Shown: positions 22,250-32,916, numbered from the stretch's first letter. The stretch is 64,000 bases of DNA from Epithemia pelagica (GCA_946965045.2 OX337239.1:496001-560000); one strand, 5' to 3'. Made by a program: numbers and translations. The notes: generated by a model from the sequence alone, not told the origin.

Positions 22250-25200
22250 ATGGCGACCTCAGGTACAGCAGAAGCAGGTCTTTCCGTTCAAGTCTACGGT
22301 GAGAAAACCAGTTTGTCCATTACGGTTCGAAAGGCGGTGGTTAGTGCACCGGATCGACCCTTGCCGTTTCTGAACCAACAAGTGTTGGTATCGGTCCAAT
22401 TGGAGCTTGTCAATGAAACGGTCAACAAGAACACGGTCGCTGCCAAGTTGCATTGGACGCTTCCAACTTCTGCTTCAGTAAAGCGGTTTGAAATAAAGCG
22501 AGACAGTGCGGATGGAAGTGATGATGGTATTTGGTATCCAGCCACGGCCGTACCCAAAAAGCAAGCCGCCACAGTTGTGTACAAGGAAAAGGAAAAGGGC
22601 CGAAAGGTTGCCTCGGTGGCTCAATCATTGGCTGCATCCAACGTCTTTGAAATGGAACTATCACCCCTGCCCTATCAAACACCTGTGCAATGTCGAGTGG
22701 AAATGCTGCTGCAACACTCGGATGTAGGAGAATTGGTTGCCCTCCTCGAGACTAGTACGCAGAGCTCAACCTCCAAGATGCCCATGACGGTCGAACGTGT
22801 GACAATATCCTCATCCAGTAGTGACGATAACGACGCCAAGATAATGAAAAACGGTGATTTTGATCGCCCGAACTCAGCCGGTGCCGTTGTGGGGACGTGC
22901 TTTGGTAACAAGACGCACTTTGTTTGTCATATCCCACCTCTGGAAGAGATTGTGGATGATCTAGAACCTCGCAAGCCAAGTACGATTCGTCGAATGGCTC
23001 TCTTTCAAGATACCTCTGTTTCCATGATCCCCACAAAGGCTCAGGTTACAAACCGAGAAAGTCGATTGCGTCAACTCTTCTCCGAAGCCCAGTGCAATCT
23101 CAAGAACGATGAAACGGTTGTCATGGAGTTTTACACCTTTGACATGGTGGAATGCCGTCCACAGGGGGTCTATTCTACAGCGGACGACTTGCTCCATGCA
23201 ATGTCTGCGGTTGACTATGAGGGTGGGACGAATATTTCCGTCCTACTTCCCACAGTGTGTGAATTGGCTAAACGGAAAACCAATGTTGTAGATTGTGCCT
23301 TGATTGTTACGGATGGTGTCGACTCAACGGCCTCCACAGCATCGCCCATAACCAATGTGCTTCCGACTGTCCCATTTCCAGTCCATTGTATTACCGATAC
23401 CACAAAGATTCATGGCCCCACCCTGTCTAGTTTGGCAGCCATGTGTCCCAGCCGACCAGGGGCTGTTTTTACCAAGAAAGACACCTCCTATCTTCCAGGT
23501 ATCCTGTACCCTCGCGCGATCCTTCGTCGCATCCAGACCAACCAAAGTGACCAAGCCTTTTTGCAAGAGATTGATGATGTTTTTTGCTGCGTGCCAGATC
23601 ATCGGCTTGCCGTTCTGAATCAACCCATTCATCCAACGGATGGTTTGCTAATTTCGGGAATTCTGGCCGACAAGGACAGCAAAACGAATGACGAACGACC
23701 CGATCCAGTGACGGAACTTGTTGCAGAGATTGTAGTAAATGGAGCGGTCTACAAGCTGTGCTTCAATTTTGATTCGTCTCGCAAGTGGGAAACAACCGCT
23801 ACGGATTGTGAAGTAGCCGATGCTTGCACCACCACACGTCGTTGCCCGACACTCTTTCTGGATGATAGTTCTACTGAACACCAGTCGGGTTTGGCTGGAA
23901 ACAGTGATTTGGCTCGGATTCTGGGGCATTTGTATGCGGAACACGTGTATCGACAAACCCAACAGGATGCCATCAAGTCGGGCATGAGTCTAACATCGCT
24001 CTTGCAAGAGATTGCCGCAACCTATGGTTTCTGTAGCCCGGAAAGCACCTTGCTCATGCTCTATGAACGCGAGCAATTTCTGGAACACGACATTGCACCT
24101 CCTCTGGGACATCCTTTGGAACCAGAACTTCGAGATCATTTCCAAAAGAAGGTGGCTCTCGGTGAAAAGAATCCCCAGAAACATGACGGAGAATGCATTC
24201 CGATGGGTGAGCTTGGCGGTCTCAAAAATGAAGTACAACGAAAGGGTGTTGTGAGATTGGCCCAAAGGCTCAACGACTTTTTCTCGGCGCCGCCCATGTC
24301 ACGGAAAGTTTTAGAACGTGCAATGCCACCTTCAGCACACGAAGAAGAGATGGAGGAATGCTGTGTGGGATGCGATGAGGAGGAAGAAGAGGAGGAGGAG
24401 GAGCTTTGGTACGGAGAGACAGGCGGGGGGCTGTGTTATCGAGAGACAGCAATGAACCCGTATGGTAGGGCCAGCGAATCTGATGAGGACGACGCGGAGA
24501 GCTTTGACAGCTCGATGCATAGTGGAAGGTCCGAGGCTGAGGAGGAGGTCCATCAAATCGGCGAGCTTCGCAGTGGGCGGGAGATTGAGAACTCCGCTGT
24601 CCGTGTAGGTGGCTTGGGTCGTGCGCTTGGCTTTCCGTCTGCGCCAGGAAATGATTCAAAGAAAAATAGTGCTGGAGGAGACGTCTCGGTTGCAACTGAC
24701 GACAGTACCAAAAAGAAGTGTCTACCGAGAGCAGCAGAGGAGTACATGCAATCTCTTGAGAGTCGCATTCAACCAGTCGTTAGTGAGAAGAATGGCTCTG
24801 ATGAACGCATGGACAATGACCCAGATGATGGATGGAAACTCGTGTACCGAAATGAGCTTGAATCGTACGGAGGTTATGATTCTGCTTCACCTTCCTTGTA
24901 CTTGAGCACTGCTCGCGTTTTAGCCAAAGTCGGGCGACTGCAAGATGCAATCCGAATTGCCACCAATTGTCTTGAGAGTGGCCTTGACGATGCTCAAATG
25001 CTGCGAAGCGTTGGGTATGTTCTGCTTTCAATTTCCACCCCTCAGGCATTGGGACTGGCAATTGCTGTGTTTGACAAGGTGAAACTGCTTCGACCAACCG
25101 AACCCCAAAGTTTCATTGATTCAAGTCTATCGCGATTCCACAAGTGGTGGAATGCATGCTTTCAATCTGACAACATGACCACAGAGGGAACGAGTTGGTC

Positions 25201-25918
25201 TTCCGACGTAGATTCTGCACACCGTGAACTTGCGACGGCTCAGGCGGACCTGGTACATGTATTGAAACATCACTGGGCGGAGAGATTCTCGGAAGTCGAA
25301 TGGCCTGTGTTAATTCTTCTTCATTACTGCAAGGAGTTGCTCGAAGCTTTGCGACAAGGTTCTACGGATCGCATCACACAACTATCCGAATGGCCCTCAG
25401 ACGCCTTGGACTTATTTCGTGGAATGGACGACACAACGGACCCTATCACATGTGAATTGCCATTGTATTGTCCCAAGTTTGACCCAGCGTTGATGGTTTG
25501 GCTTGGCTGGGACACCGACAGGACTGATGTAGATTTGCACGTCAAAGAACCCTCGGGAAATGTCGTTTACTATGGTGACAAAGAAGGAAAGGAAAGTTGC
25601 TTGAGTCGAGACTTTACCAGGGGATATGGTCCCGAAGTGTATCTGGTGAAACAAAACAGCGAGACCTTACCTGGAAATTACGAAGTGTCTGCAAAGTTCT
25701 ATGCTTCGCATCAAGATTCAGCTTTGACCGGAACGACCAGTGCGGTCGTGTGGCGGATGGAGAAGATCATAACCAAATCCATGAACGGAGCTTCTGCGGA
25801 CAGCCAAAACAACCAGAAAGGTGCTTGTTCTACCAAGAACCGACTCAAATTCGACTTCGTTCGTTTGCAGACTCGGAAGCAGCAGACACATGTTGCCACA
25901 GCAACTATTCCCAGTTAA
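22250..25918 (+). CDS. VIT-VWA-DUF2135 domain protein
   Basis: A 1222-residue intron-less protein. The start is taken at 22250, where the ATG has a good context (accATGG); the frame is open upstream. Residues ~8-165 form a VIT (vault/inter-alpha-trypsin) domain. Residues ~250-430 form a von Willebrand A domain with an intact MIDAS start DTSVS, a GGTNIS segment supplying the Thr position, and VTDGVD. The central part has acidic low-complexity linkers and a TPR-like helical stretch (~880-1010). Residues ~1080-1185 (LGWDTDRTDVDLHVKEPSGN ...) match DUF2135 (YfaP type), a beta-sandwich often found beside VWA domains in bacteria. No signal peptide is seen after the chosen start, so an intracellular metal-dependent interaction role is inferred. 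Confidence 0.75.
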   Translation: MATSGTAEAGLSVQVYGEKTSLSITVRKAVVSAPDRPLPFLNQQVLVSVQLELVNETVNKNTVAAKLHWTLPTSASVKRFEIKRDSADGSDDGIWYPATAVPKKQAATVVYKEKEKGRKVASVAQSLAASNVFEMELSPLPYQTPVQCRVEMLLQHSDVGELVALLETSTQSSTSKMPMTVERVTISSSSSDDNDAKIMKNGDFDRPNSAGAVVGTCFGNKTHFVCHIPPLEEIVDDLEPRKPSTIRRMALFQDTSVSMIPTKAQVTNRESRLRQLFSEAQCNLKNDETVVMEFYTFDMVECRPQGVYSTADDLLHAMSAVDYEGGTNISVLLPTVCELAKRKTNVVDCALIVTDGVDSTASTASPITNVLPTVPFPVHCITDTTKIHGPTLSSLAAMCPSRPGAVFTKKDTSYLPGILYPRAILRRIQTNQSDQAFLQEIDDVFCCVPDHRLAVLNQPIHPTDGLLISGILADKDSKTNDERPDPVTELVAEIVVNGAVYKLCFNFDSSRKWETTATDCEVADACTTTRRCPTLFLDDSSTEHQSGLAGNSDLARILGHLYAEHVYRQTQQDAIKSGMSLTSLLQEIAATYGFCSPESTLLMLYEREQFLEHDIAPPLGHPLEPELRDHFQKKVALGEKNPQKHDGECIPMGELGGLKNEVQRKGVVRLAQRLNDFFSAPPMSRKVLERAMPPSAHEEEMEECCVGCDEEEEEEEEELWYGETGGGLCYRETAMNPYGRASESDEDDAESFDSSMHSGRSEAEEEVHQIGELRSGREIENSAVRVGGLGRALGFPSAPGNDSKKNSAGGDVSVATDDSTKKKCLPRAAEEYMQSLESRIQPVVSEKNGSDERMDNDPDDGWKLVYRNELESYGGYDSASPSLYLSTARVLAKVGRLQDAIRIATNCLESGLDDAQMLRSVGYVLLSISTPQALGLAIAVFDKVKLLRPTEPQSFIDSSLSRFHKWWNACFQSDNMTTEGTSWSSDVDSAHRELATAQADLVHVLKHHWAERFSEVEWPVLILLHYCKELLEALRQGSTDRITQLSEWPSDALDLFRGMDDTTDPITCELPLYCPKFDPALMVWLGWDTDRTDVDLHVKEPSGNVVYYGDKEGKESCLSRDFTRGYGPEVYLVKQNSETLPGNYEVSAKFYASHQDSALTGTTSAVVWRMEKIITKSMNGASADSQNNQKGACSTKNRLKFDFVRLQTRKQQTHVATATIPS

Positions 25919-26472
25919 TCATGTTGATTGATTTTGGTCGTTTGTTCCTTCAAAAGACAACTCGATTCGTCAAAGTCTTTGCATGGGATTCAAACTTCTC
26001 CGCACTATGTAGGAGTATATTTATGTCGCCTACCCATGACATCGGAACTATAAGTAAAACGATCTAGCAACTTAGGATTCTATTTCTGTTTCCCAATCGT
26101 TGCATACATCGCCATCTGAAGTGCATTCGGATGAACTTGATGTTTGAGGTTTTCCCGACACTTTAAGCAACGACAGCAACCATGCCTAAATCATCCCAAG
26201 ACAACGTCATCATCTTCCTACGGAGCAATTGCATGGTCGGACATGGATGCCAGTAAATGGACACATCCACTTTGCTTCCAAATCGTTTGACTTTGAAACC
26301 ATGGTTTGGCGAAATGCCCCGTCATCATGGAGTGGTGATTGGTGATTGTTGCCTAAGGTATCCTCCCCATCATTGCCGTCGCTCTCTTGAGGTTGGGGGA
26401 GGGCTGAAACGCCAATTGAACCGTGATTCATGCCAAGATCCCCAATTTTTGCTCATGTGGGACGGTCGGCAT
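25919..26472. other. Intergenic region between convergent genes
   Basis: No gene supported. It holds the 3' ends of the VIT-VWA gene (+) and the small membrane protein gene (-). Confidence 0.5.
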
Positions 26473-26871
26473 CTATACCCAAATCAACATGACAAAACCC
26501 ACAAAGAATCCCAACAAGAAACCGCACCAAAAATCACGATCCTGACCAGCATTGGACGTGTTGTTGTTGGTCATGGTCGCTGTTGTGCCTGTATTATTTG
26601 CATTGGCCGTGGCTTGTCCAGCGGCCGAGGCATGGACGGCCGCACGCCACAACAGGGCCTGGCGATCAACCAATCGCGCTAGTTGTTGTGCTTGAGGGGA
26701 ATCCCCTGTCGTTGCTGTGGTATTATTCGTATTGGTAGTGGTATTCTTGTTGTTTGAACCCCCGCTTCCTTTGAAAACGAGAAGCAATGCGGACGAACGA
26801 GCGTCTCCTTCTACTGATGGACGGCAAGGCACAGACACTTGTCCCTTGGTTGCTGTGCTATACAGTTTCAT
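26473..26871 (-). CDS. Small protein with C-terminal membrane segment
   Basis: A 132-residue frame from the ATG at 26871. The N-terminal ~40 residues include a beta-like stretch (ALLLVFKGSGG), followed by an Asn/Thr-rich linker. A helix (QLARLVDRQALLWRAAVHAS) leads to a C-terminal hydrophobic segment (FWCGFLLGFFVGFVMLIWV) that ends the protein. The GFFVGFVMLIW ending resembles the C-terminus of DSC3/TMUB-type ubiquitin-like membrane proteins, but a ubiquitin fold is not evident in so short an N-terminus. An upstream exon in another frame (minus, ~27080-26870, MDELYDFCTAHDEF...) may belong to it. Treat as hypothetical. Confidence 0.4.
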   Translation of the reverse strand: MKLYSTATKGQVSVPCRPSVEGDARSSALLLVFKGSGGSNNKNTTTNTNNTTATTGDSPQAQQLARLVDRQALLWRAAVHASAAGQATANANNTGTTATMTNNNTSNAGQDRDFWCGFLLGFFVGFVMLIWV

Positions 26872-27103
26872 TGTCCACTCGTCCTTTTGTCGGTCAATAC
26901 GACCACGACTTGATTGTCCTGGATCAATGTGGAGGGGTAGAGGTAGAGATGTCGATTGCTTGCACGTCCATTGGTCATGGTGATGCAAGTTCCTCCTTTT
27001 GCGGAAACCATGTTTTGGTCATCCAGCAACAACAAGCGAAATTCATCGTGAGCTGTACAGAAATCATACAGTTCGTCCATTGTCCTACCGGACACACACT
27101 CAT

Positions 27104-28954
27104 TTACGTCCAACCCATCCAGGATGACAACATGGACGGTTTGGGACAGTGTCGATAGACAAAGGGGGCAAATCGTTCTTGATCCTTTCCCCAGGGATCC
27201 AAGTCCACTCGACGAACAAAGCGTTTGGGTTGTTGTCGTCGTTGTTCGTTGGAATCCTGGTTGTTGTGAAACATGTCCTGTGGCGCATGCGCCGAAACAT
27301 TGTACTGCAAGAGGGCGGCATAGTGCGTCAACAAGGATTGGACATAACATGCGACAGAATCCATATACAAACTAGGCGTCACTTCCGTCAAGAGTTGTTG
27401 GACAATTTGTTGTGCTTGGGCGTCGTGGGTCAAGGCCCATTCCACTTGATCCACCAAATACGTGGAGGAAGAAAAGGAAGAATTTGTAGTAGTATTGCGG
27501 GGAGTGGACAATGGCGACGAGCGGACGGGCAAATAATGTCGATACGGCTGGAGCGCACTGTAATAAAACTCGACAAACTCATTGTTGTTGTGCTTGTTTG
27601 TTGTCGGATGGTTCGGGTCGTGGTCGTCCCATGCTTCTTCTTCTTCTTCTTGTGCTTCTGCTTGGTCGTGTTCGAGAAAGATTAACGAATTGCCGACAAA
27701 GTACTTTTCGGTGCGTCCCGCTGCTGGTCCATTGCCATGCAACAAGAGTAAATAGCGATACTGCAATTGCTGCAACAAGGGAACTGGTTCTTGTCGAGGT
27801 CCCAGGGCAGCTTCCAGTTCGGCAATGGTGGCCGTCGCATTGTGAACGGCGGCCGTATACTTGTAAAAGGCGGCCCGACACCACTCCGGATGCGTTTGAC
27901 AGGCCAAGAGAAATTGCGACCGACTCCGTTGTCGCCAGTCACCATTGGGATGGTAGGGACCGCCCGAAGTTCCACCCCGCCAAAACAACAAGGCTTGTTT
28001 GGACGACCAGGGATACCGCACCACGGCTTGTTGGGTAAAGTCGTGCGCGGCAAATTCCGCCAGAGTTGCATAGGGGATCAAAATGCCCACATCCTTCCGG
28101 CGTTTTTGAAAGGTAAAATAGGGAAAATATGTACTGTTGTTCTTGATGTGGTCGTCATGATGAAACGAGGATTTTTGAATCGATCGATGCGGTGGGCCAT
28201 CTCCAAAGGTAAGAAAGCCATCCAGGTCGGGCAATTGAACCATACAGGCACAGATTTGAATCAGACGCAACATTTGATAGGACCGTGTCCGATGCCAGGC
28301 ATGGCCCCGCCACCACAAGGTCTTGGTTTCCTTTTGGTGTTTGTGCTGCGTTCGACCACGGTTGATATACCATTCCAAATCGTCGTGGGTGGCAAAACTG
28401 GCATAGACTTGATTGTTTCGCACATGAAACATGTGTCCCCGACGGACCGAAGAGTGTGTCCGATAGGTGGTTTCCATTTCTTGCAACAAGGCCAAGGAAA
28501 TTCCGTCCACAAAGGGTTGCAAATCCAAAGGAATTTGATTCTCGTAGGGTAAGGGTCGCTGACGACAAAACGTTTGGTCGTCGTCGAGTTGATGGTTGTT
28601 GTTGTTTGTACGACGAGCATTAGGCCAATGATTCACGGGGAGTCGTCGTCGTTCTTCTTGTTGTTGTTGTCTTTGGTGGATGTGTGGATGTGCTTCTTCT
28701 TTTGCTTCTTCGTGTTGGTGATCGGACGAATCCGCCGTCATTGTTTCATTCGATCCGATTCCATGATTCCATAACCATTCCATGACTTGAAATTGGGAGG
28801 AAACAGACGCAGAAGAGGACGATCGCATCAAGGGTACCACGACTCCTGCGGCTAGTAACAACACCAATGCGGCCGCCATGAGTATCACGACCATGATGGG
28901 CCGTCGTCGTCGTTGTCGTCGTCGCGGCAATCGTTGGGGTGGTGGTTGGACCAT
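27104..28954 (-). CDS. GT90/CAP10-like glycosyltransferase, type II membrane protein
   Basis: A 616-residue intron-less protein. A basic N-terminus (RRRQRRRR) precedes one membrane segment (VVILMAAALVLLLAAGVVV, residues ~21-42), the type II topology of Golgi/ER glycosyltransferases. A low-complexity stem follows. The C-terminal half carries CAP10-domain features: DGFLTFGDGPP, KQALLFWRGGTSGG (the W-R-G nucleotide-sugar region), RTEKYFVGNSLIF and EFYYSALQPYRHYLPV. Relatives such as POGLUT/Rumi and fungal CAP10 transfer glucose or xylose to protein or polysaccharide from UDP-sugars. The donor and acceptor here cannot be read from sequence. It lies convergent to nothing obvious and about 230 bp upstream of the small membrane protein gene on the same strand. 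Confidence 0.8.
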   Translation of the reverse strand: MVQPPPQRLPRRRQRRRRPIMVVILMAAALVLLLAAGVVVPLMRSSSSASVSSQFQVMEWLWNHGIGSNETMTADSSDHQHEEAKEEAHPHIHQRQQQQEERRRLPVNHWPNARRTNNNNHQLDDDQTFCRQRPLPYENQIPLDLQPFVDGISLALLQEMETTYRTHSSVRRGHMFHVRNNQVYASFATHDDLEWYINRGRTQHKHQKETKTLWWRGHAWHRTRSYQMLRLIQICACMVQLPDLDGFLTFGDGPPHRSIQKSSFHHDDHIKNNSTYFPYFTFQKRRKDVGILIPYATLAEFAAHDFTQQAVVRYPWSSKQALLFWRGGTSGGPYHPNGDWRQRSRSQFLLACQTHPEWCRAAFYKYTAAVHNATATIAELEAALGPRQEPVPLLQQLQYRYLLLLHGNGPAAGRTEKYFVGNSLIFLEHDQAEAQEEEEEAWDDHDPNHPTTNKHNNNEFVEFYYSALQPYRHYLPVRSSPLSTPRNTTTNSSFSSSTYLVDQVEWALTHDAQAQQIVQQLLTEVTPSLYMDSVACYVQSLLTHYAALLQYNVSAHAPQDMFHNNQDSNEQRRQQPKRFVRRVDLDPWGKDQERFAPFVYRHCPKPSMLSSWMGWT

Positions 28955-29347
28955 GTTGTTGTTGGTGTTATCATCCAGAAAGCATTCACGACGTTCTTAT
29001 GGGGACCATGCCTGGATGATGGATGATTGTGAATTCGTCTCTCTCTCTCGTCGTCCTTCTATCATGGTGACGAAAGTCAAAATGGTAAATAAACTAGATG
29101 CTAGGAGTACTCTCTGAAGCTCTACTCAAGTAGGAGTACTCCTCTAGCTAGCTAGAGAGTTGGGAGGCATAGCTATTGTGGATGCGCCGACAGACAGACC
29201 CATCTGGGTTTGGAGTTCGCCGCATTCCCATCTTTCATTAGGCCATGGGGAGTGAGTATAGGCTACAGAGTATATGACTCGAGACGTGCTGCAAACTTCA
29301 AAAAGATTTCTCTCCTTTCTCCAATGTATAGTTCTTGGGTGCAGCTA
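28955..29347. other. Intergenic region
   Basis: Region between the GT90-like gene and the MITE. It shows a short CT run near 29039-29048 and a ctactcctc/gagtactc-rich stretch near 29101-29150. No gene is seen. Confidence 0.4.
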
Positions 29348-29797
29348 CCGTAATTTGCGGATTCCTGTCCCCCCTATAGTCCTGTCCCCCCCACTCCCCT
29401 TAAACGTACATGGCCCCCTAACTTTTTATCTGTAGGTTCTTTCTGGGCTTATGGGTTACCCCCACATTCCTCACGTTCCGAGCTTTCTATCACACTGCCT
29501 GACATTACATGGGAGTGAATCAAAGAGGAGAAACAAGAGATAAAGCATGATGGGTATTATGATTAGGGTTAAGGCTACGCATTGAAGCACGGTCTTTCCC
29601 CTGACTGGAATTGTGCGACCAAACCTTCTCTACAGCCCCGAGGTTGAAAATTAATTTACTAACTCCATACCAGACTGTGTAGGTAGTTCGTCTCACATTT
29701 TTATACTACAGTAGAAAATTATCCAAAATTGCGTAGTCCTGTCCCCCTCCTCTTAATTTTTGTACATTCCGGGGGACCAGAAATCCGCAAATTACGG
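29348..29797. mobile_element. MITE with ~30-bp terminal inverted repeats and TA target duplication
   Basis: The left end reads TA-CCGTAATTTGCGGATT...gtccccc (from 29348) and the right end ...gggggaccagAAATCCGCAAATTACGG-TA (to 29797). These are reverse complements over about 27-28 bases with two or three differences. Both ends are flanked by TA (29346-29347 and 29798-29799), the target duplication of Tc1/mariner-type transposons. The 450-bp element has no transposase frame. A ~34-bp motif (agtcctgtcccc...cttaa...gtacat) occurs near both ends in direct orientation. The right end lies about 120 bp upstream of the mitochondrial carrier ATG. Confidence 0.85.
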
Positions 29798-29916
29798 TAG
29801 TAGGGTTGCACAAAAATCGATACCATCCAACAAAGCAACAGACCACTGACTTGTGTGGAGCATTCTCTCTGTCTCCCTCGAGTGAAGTAGTTTCGACGGC
29901 CCAACTACACCGTACA

Positions 29917-31046
29917 ATGGCTTCTGCGACGGCAGCACCCCGTTCGTCGTCGTCGTCGTCGTCATCATCCTCGACGGATGTGACACGACGCATGGTGTGT
30001 GGTGGAGTGGCTGGAATGATTGCCAAGGTAGGTACTACACGTACGAGAACATGGTAGGAAGGGACTCTACAACGATTGGCAACAAATGGTGTGGATTGGA
30101 CGATTCTTCTCACATTATGCGACACCATATCTTTCGTTGGTTGTCGTTTGGACAGACGGCCACCAATCCATTGGAACGCATCAAAATGCTGTCGCAAACC
30201 GGAGAGCATTCCGCGGCTTCCAGTAGTAGCAGTCAAAAGAATAGTATTGTGGCCTTGTATCGAGACATTTTACGCAAGGAAGGCATTGTGGGATTGTGGG
30301 CCGGCAATGGGGCCAATTTGTTGCGCGTCTTTCCGGCCAAGGCGGTGGTCTTTTCCGCCAATGACGTCTATCGACAAGCGATTGGAACAAGTTTGGACTA
30401 TGTCTACCAAACCCAACCGCCACCACAACAACAACAACCCACCAAATTGTCGCCCGGTTGGTCCTTTTTGGCCGGTGGACTGGCGGGCATGACGGCCACC
30501 TTGGTCACCTATCCCTTGGATTTTGCGCGAGGACGCATTTCGGGCAAATTGGCCCGTGGTACCGAGAACAAAAAAGTCTACAAGGGCATTGTCTCGACGA
30601 TACTGGTCACAGTCAAGGAAGAAGGAGTCTTGGCCGTGTACAAAGGTGTCACTCCCACCCTACTCGGTGCCATGCCCTACGAAGGCATCAAATTTGGAAC
30701 CGTCGGTGTCTTGGAGAGCACCTTTCCCAAATCACATGACAATGACTCGACGACTCTGTCACCCGCCGTTCGCAAAATGCTCTTTGGTGGATTGGGTGGC
30801 GTCATGGCAGGGTTGATTACTTACCCCAACGATACCATTCGTCGGTTGTTGCAATTGCAAGGAAGTCGCGGCACGACGGCCGTTTATACCGGCTATTGGG
30901 ATTGTTTGCAACAAACGGTTCGGACGGGTGGAGTGGCGCGTCTCTATGCCGGATTGGGCGCCAATTTGTTGCGCATGGCACCCAATGCTGCCGTCCAATT
31001 TGGATCCTATGAATTTTTGAAACAACACACGGCCGATTGGGTATAA
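29917..31046 (+). CDS. Mitochondrial carrier family (SLC25) protein
   Basis: Two exons: 29917-30027 and 30156-31046. The 128-bp intron (GTAGGT...ACAG) joins GMIAK to TATNPLERIKML in phase 0 and gives 333 residues. The three tandem repeats of the family are clear, each with a P-x-[DE]-x-x-[RK]-type signature: NPLERIKM, YPLDFARGRI and YPNDTIRRLL. The G-x-x-x-G and EG motifs are also present (EGIVGLWAGNGANLLRVFP, EGVLAVYKGVTPTLLG, GGVARLYAGLGANLLRMAP). These carriers exchange solutes across the inner mitochondrial or related membranes. The pattern is closest to the CoA/nucleotide-carrier branch (SLC25A16/A42-like), but the substrate is not assignable with confidence. A poly-Ser tract precedes the first repeat. 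Confidence 0.9.
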
Positions 31047-31734
31047 CATCAACCAAACCAACCAACGCACATACACACACCGAAAGAGAGAGAGAGAGCG
31101 CATGGTTCCACGACCACGAAACAAACCAACAAGAGCATAGAAGAAGAAGCATTCCATTGTGGATGAGTGTGTCCATCCCATTGTTTTGACCAATTCGAGG
31201 GTACTTGACCACAAAAAGAGAGATACAGATCCATGAAGAGAAACGAAACAGACCAATCAAACATGGGATTCTTCTACCTAGTACGAAACGAGATTTTCTC
31301 ATGTTTATTTCTATAGAATACATCAGGAGGGAAAATGGCATTGTTCATTGCTCTTTTACACCTAATTTCTTTGAAAGAAAGATCGAAGAAAGATGGATTT
31401 GTACAATAGATGGTCGGTCGCATTCCCGACTGGATGCATACGTTCATCCTCTCTTTTGTTGGTTCCGCCGTTTGTATGGTCCGTTTCGTTTGGTTGATGG
31501 ACTCGACACAGTAGATGCATGCACCCCAACACAATCGAGTGATGAAAGAAATGGTGTCGTACACACGTTCGTGACAAGACAAGTGTCTTTGCAATTCGTT
31601 CTTCGTTTTGAAGTCTACGGAAACCCACTCCATGCTGCACCACCTTTTCGTGTCCATACAGCATCTCAGACAACTTTTGAAAAGCAAAACCTCATGAACT
31701 CTCGACGAAAAGAAATCGGTCCATCGGACCAAGC
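31047..31734. other. Intergenic region between convergent genes
   Basis: Short GA-rich stretch at about 31083-31100. Open frames on both strands lack domains; no gene is called. Confidence 0.45.
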
Positions 31735-32916
31735 TCATTCCAACGTTTGTTGTGGGAACTTCTTCAAGGTCACTGGGGCCTTGCAGACAAACGCGGCATC
31801 CAATGCGTTCTCAGCCTGGACAGGTGCCACTGGCCGTCCTTCCGTAAACTGAAGAACGCCATCACTGAGTGGCAAAAGTTGCTTGTCTTTTGTGGAGAAT
31901 TTGGCCTCTGGATGAACCTTGCGAAACATCAAGTACCCACTCTTTCTCAAAGCTTCTAGCCCTTCTTCCTTAATGACCTTTCTTATGTTACACGGTGCGT
32001 TCTCACAATCATCTGATACCAGAGACCGTAGCAGGGAATGATTTCTGGCAGTACTTGTTTTTTTCAGATCTGCGCCGTGGTAGGCAATTGCTGTTTCTCT
32101 CCAGAAAACAGCGTGCGTGCAACACGTGTTTAGGCTGTCCGGGCCTACGGGGGTACACTGTTTCAGCTCTGACAAAGCATCAATCCGGTGCAATAGAGCG
32201 GTTGGGATCATTGTCTCGTCGGGGCATCCAATACCGTGGAATTGAAACTTGGTGTTCCAGTAATCCATCGAATCGCGTGACCTTAAGAGAATCTCGACAT
32301 GACGCCGCGAAAGGTCAAACCACATTTCTGCCTTACCAGTCTGATTAAGCTCAAGACCTAATTCGACGTGGTATTCCTTGAAGATCCGTTGCGCAGCATT
32401 GGGGTGAGTAAAGCATATTCGGCTCTTGTCTCCGTCGGCAATCAAAGAATCATAGAGTTCGTCAAACGAAACGAGGGGTATACTCGTGGTGCTGACAAAG
32501 ATGAATTGTTTGGCATCGGGATCATGGTGATAGGCGTGCAAAAGTGTCTGCATCATGGCGTTGTGTAGGTCACACCACCTTGTTTCAAGAGAAGGGATCG
32601 CATAGGGACAGAAATATGGGCCAAGTGGAACAACTCCATCTTTGGCAGGAACTGAATGCACAAAGATAGAATGTCTATCTTCATCCATCGGAAACCAGCG
32701 ACTTCACAAGTCTTCATTCATTCCTCCCGTTGTCAGGAAAAGAAAGGAGACTTTGGGTGTCCTCCTTTCTTTCTGTGACTGCTTAGAAGACTGTTCTCGC
32801 GACTTCTGCCCCGAGGATCCGCCTACCAGCTCCAATTCTCCGCACAACAACATTGCAGACAGACAAACCAACAGAATCAAGGGAAGAAGTCGTTTTCGGA
32901 TCATGTATGGCGTCAT
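31735..32916 (-). pseudogene. GT14-like (core-2/I-branching type) glycosyltransferase interrupted by in-frame TGA
   Basis: From the ATG at 32916 (or 32904) the frame gives a signal anchor (RLLPLILLVCLSAMLLCG), a short stem and the domain start PKVSFLFLTTGG. A TGA follows at 32704-32706. The same frame then runs uninterrupted to 31735 with the rest of the Branch domain: HSIFVHSVPAKDG, RWCDLHNAMMQTLLHAYHHD, FIFVSTTSIPLVSFDELY, EMWFDLSRRHVEIL and CPDETMIPTALL. A Trp codon (TGG) is the natural ancestor, giving DLWSRWF. No splice pair long enough removes the stop. GT14 enzymes transfer GlcNAc, xylose or related sugars in the Golgi. It is either a recent null allele, a read error, or recoded. Confidence 0.7.

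Noticed and set aside
31205-31852. 215-codon plus-strand frame opposite the end of the GT14-like gene
   Set aside because: Antisense shadow with no domain; the minus strand carries the conserved protein.
32700-32716. Selenocysteine reading of the TGA in the GT14-like gene
   Set aside because: No known selenoprotein in this family, and the context (DL-x-SRWF) fits Trp better; I could not identify a SECIS. Kept only as a check.
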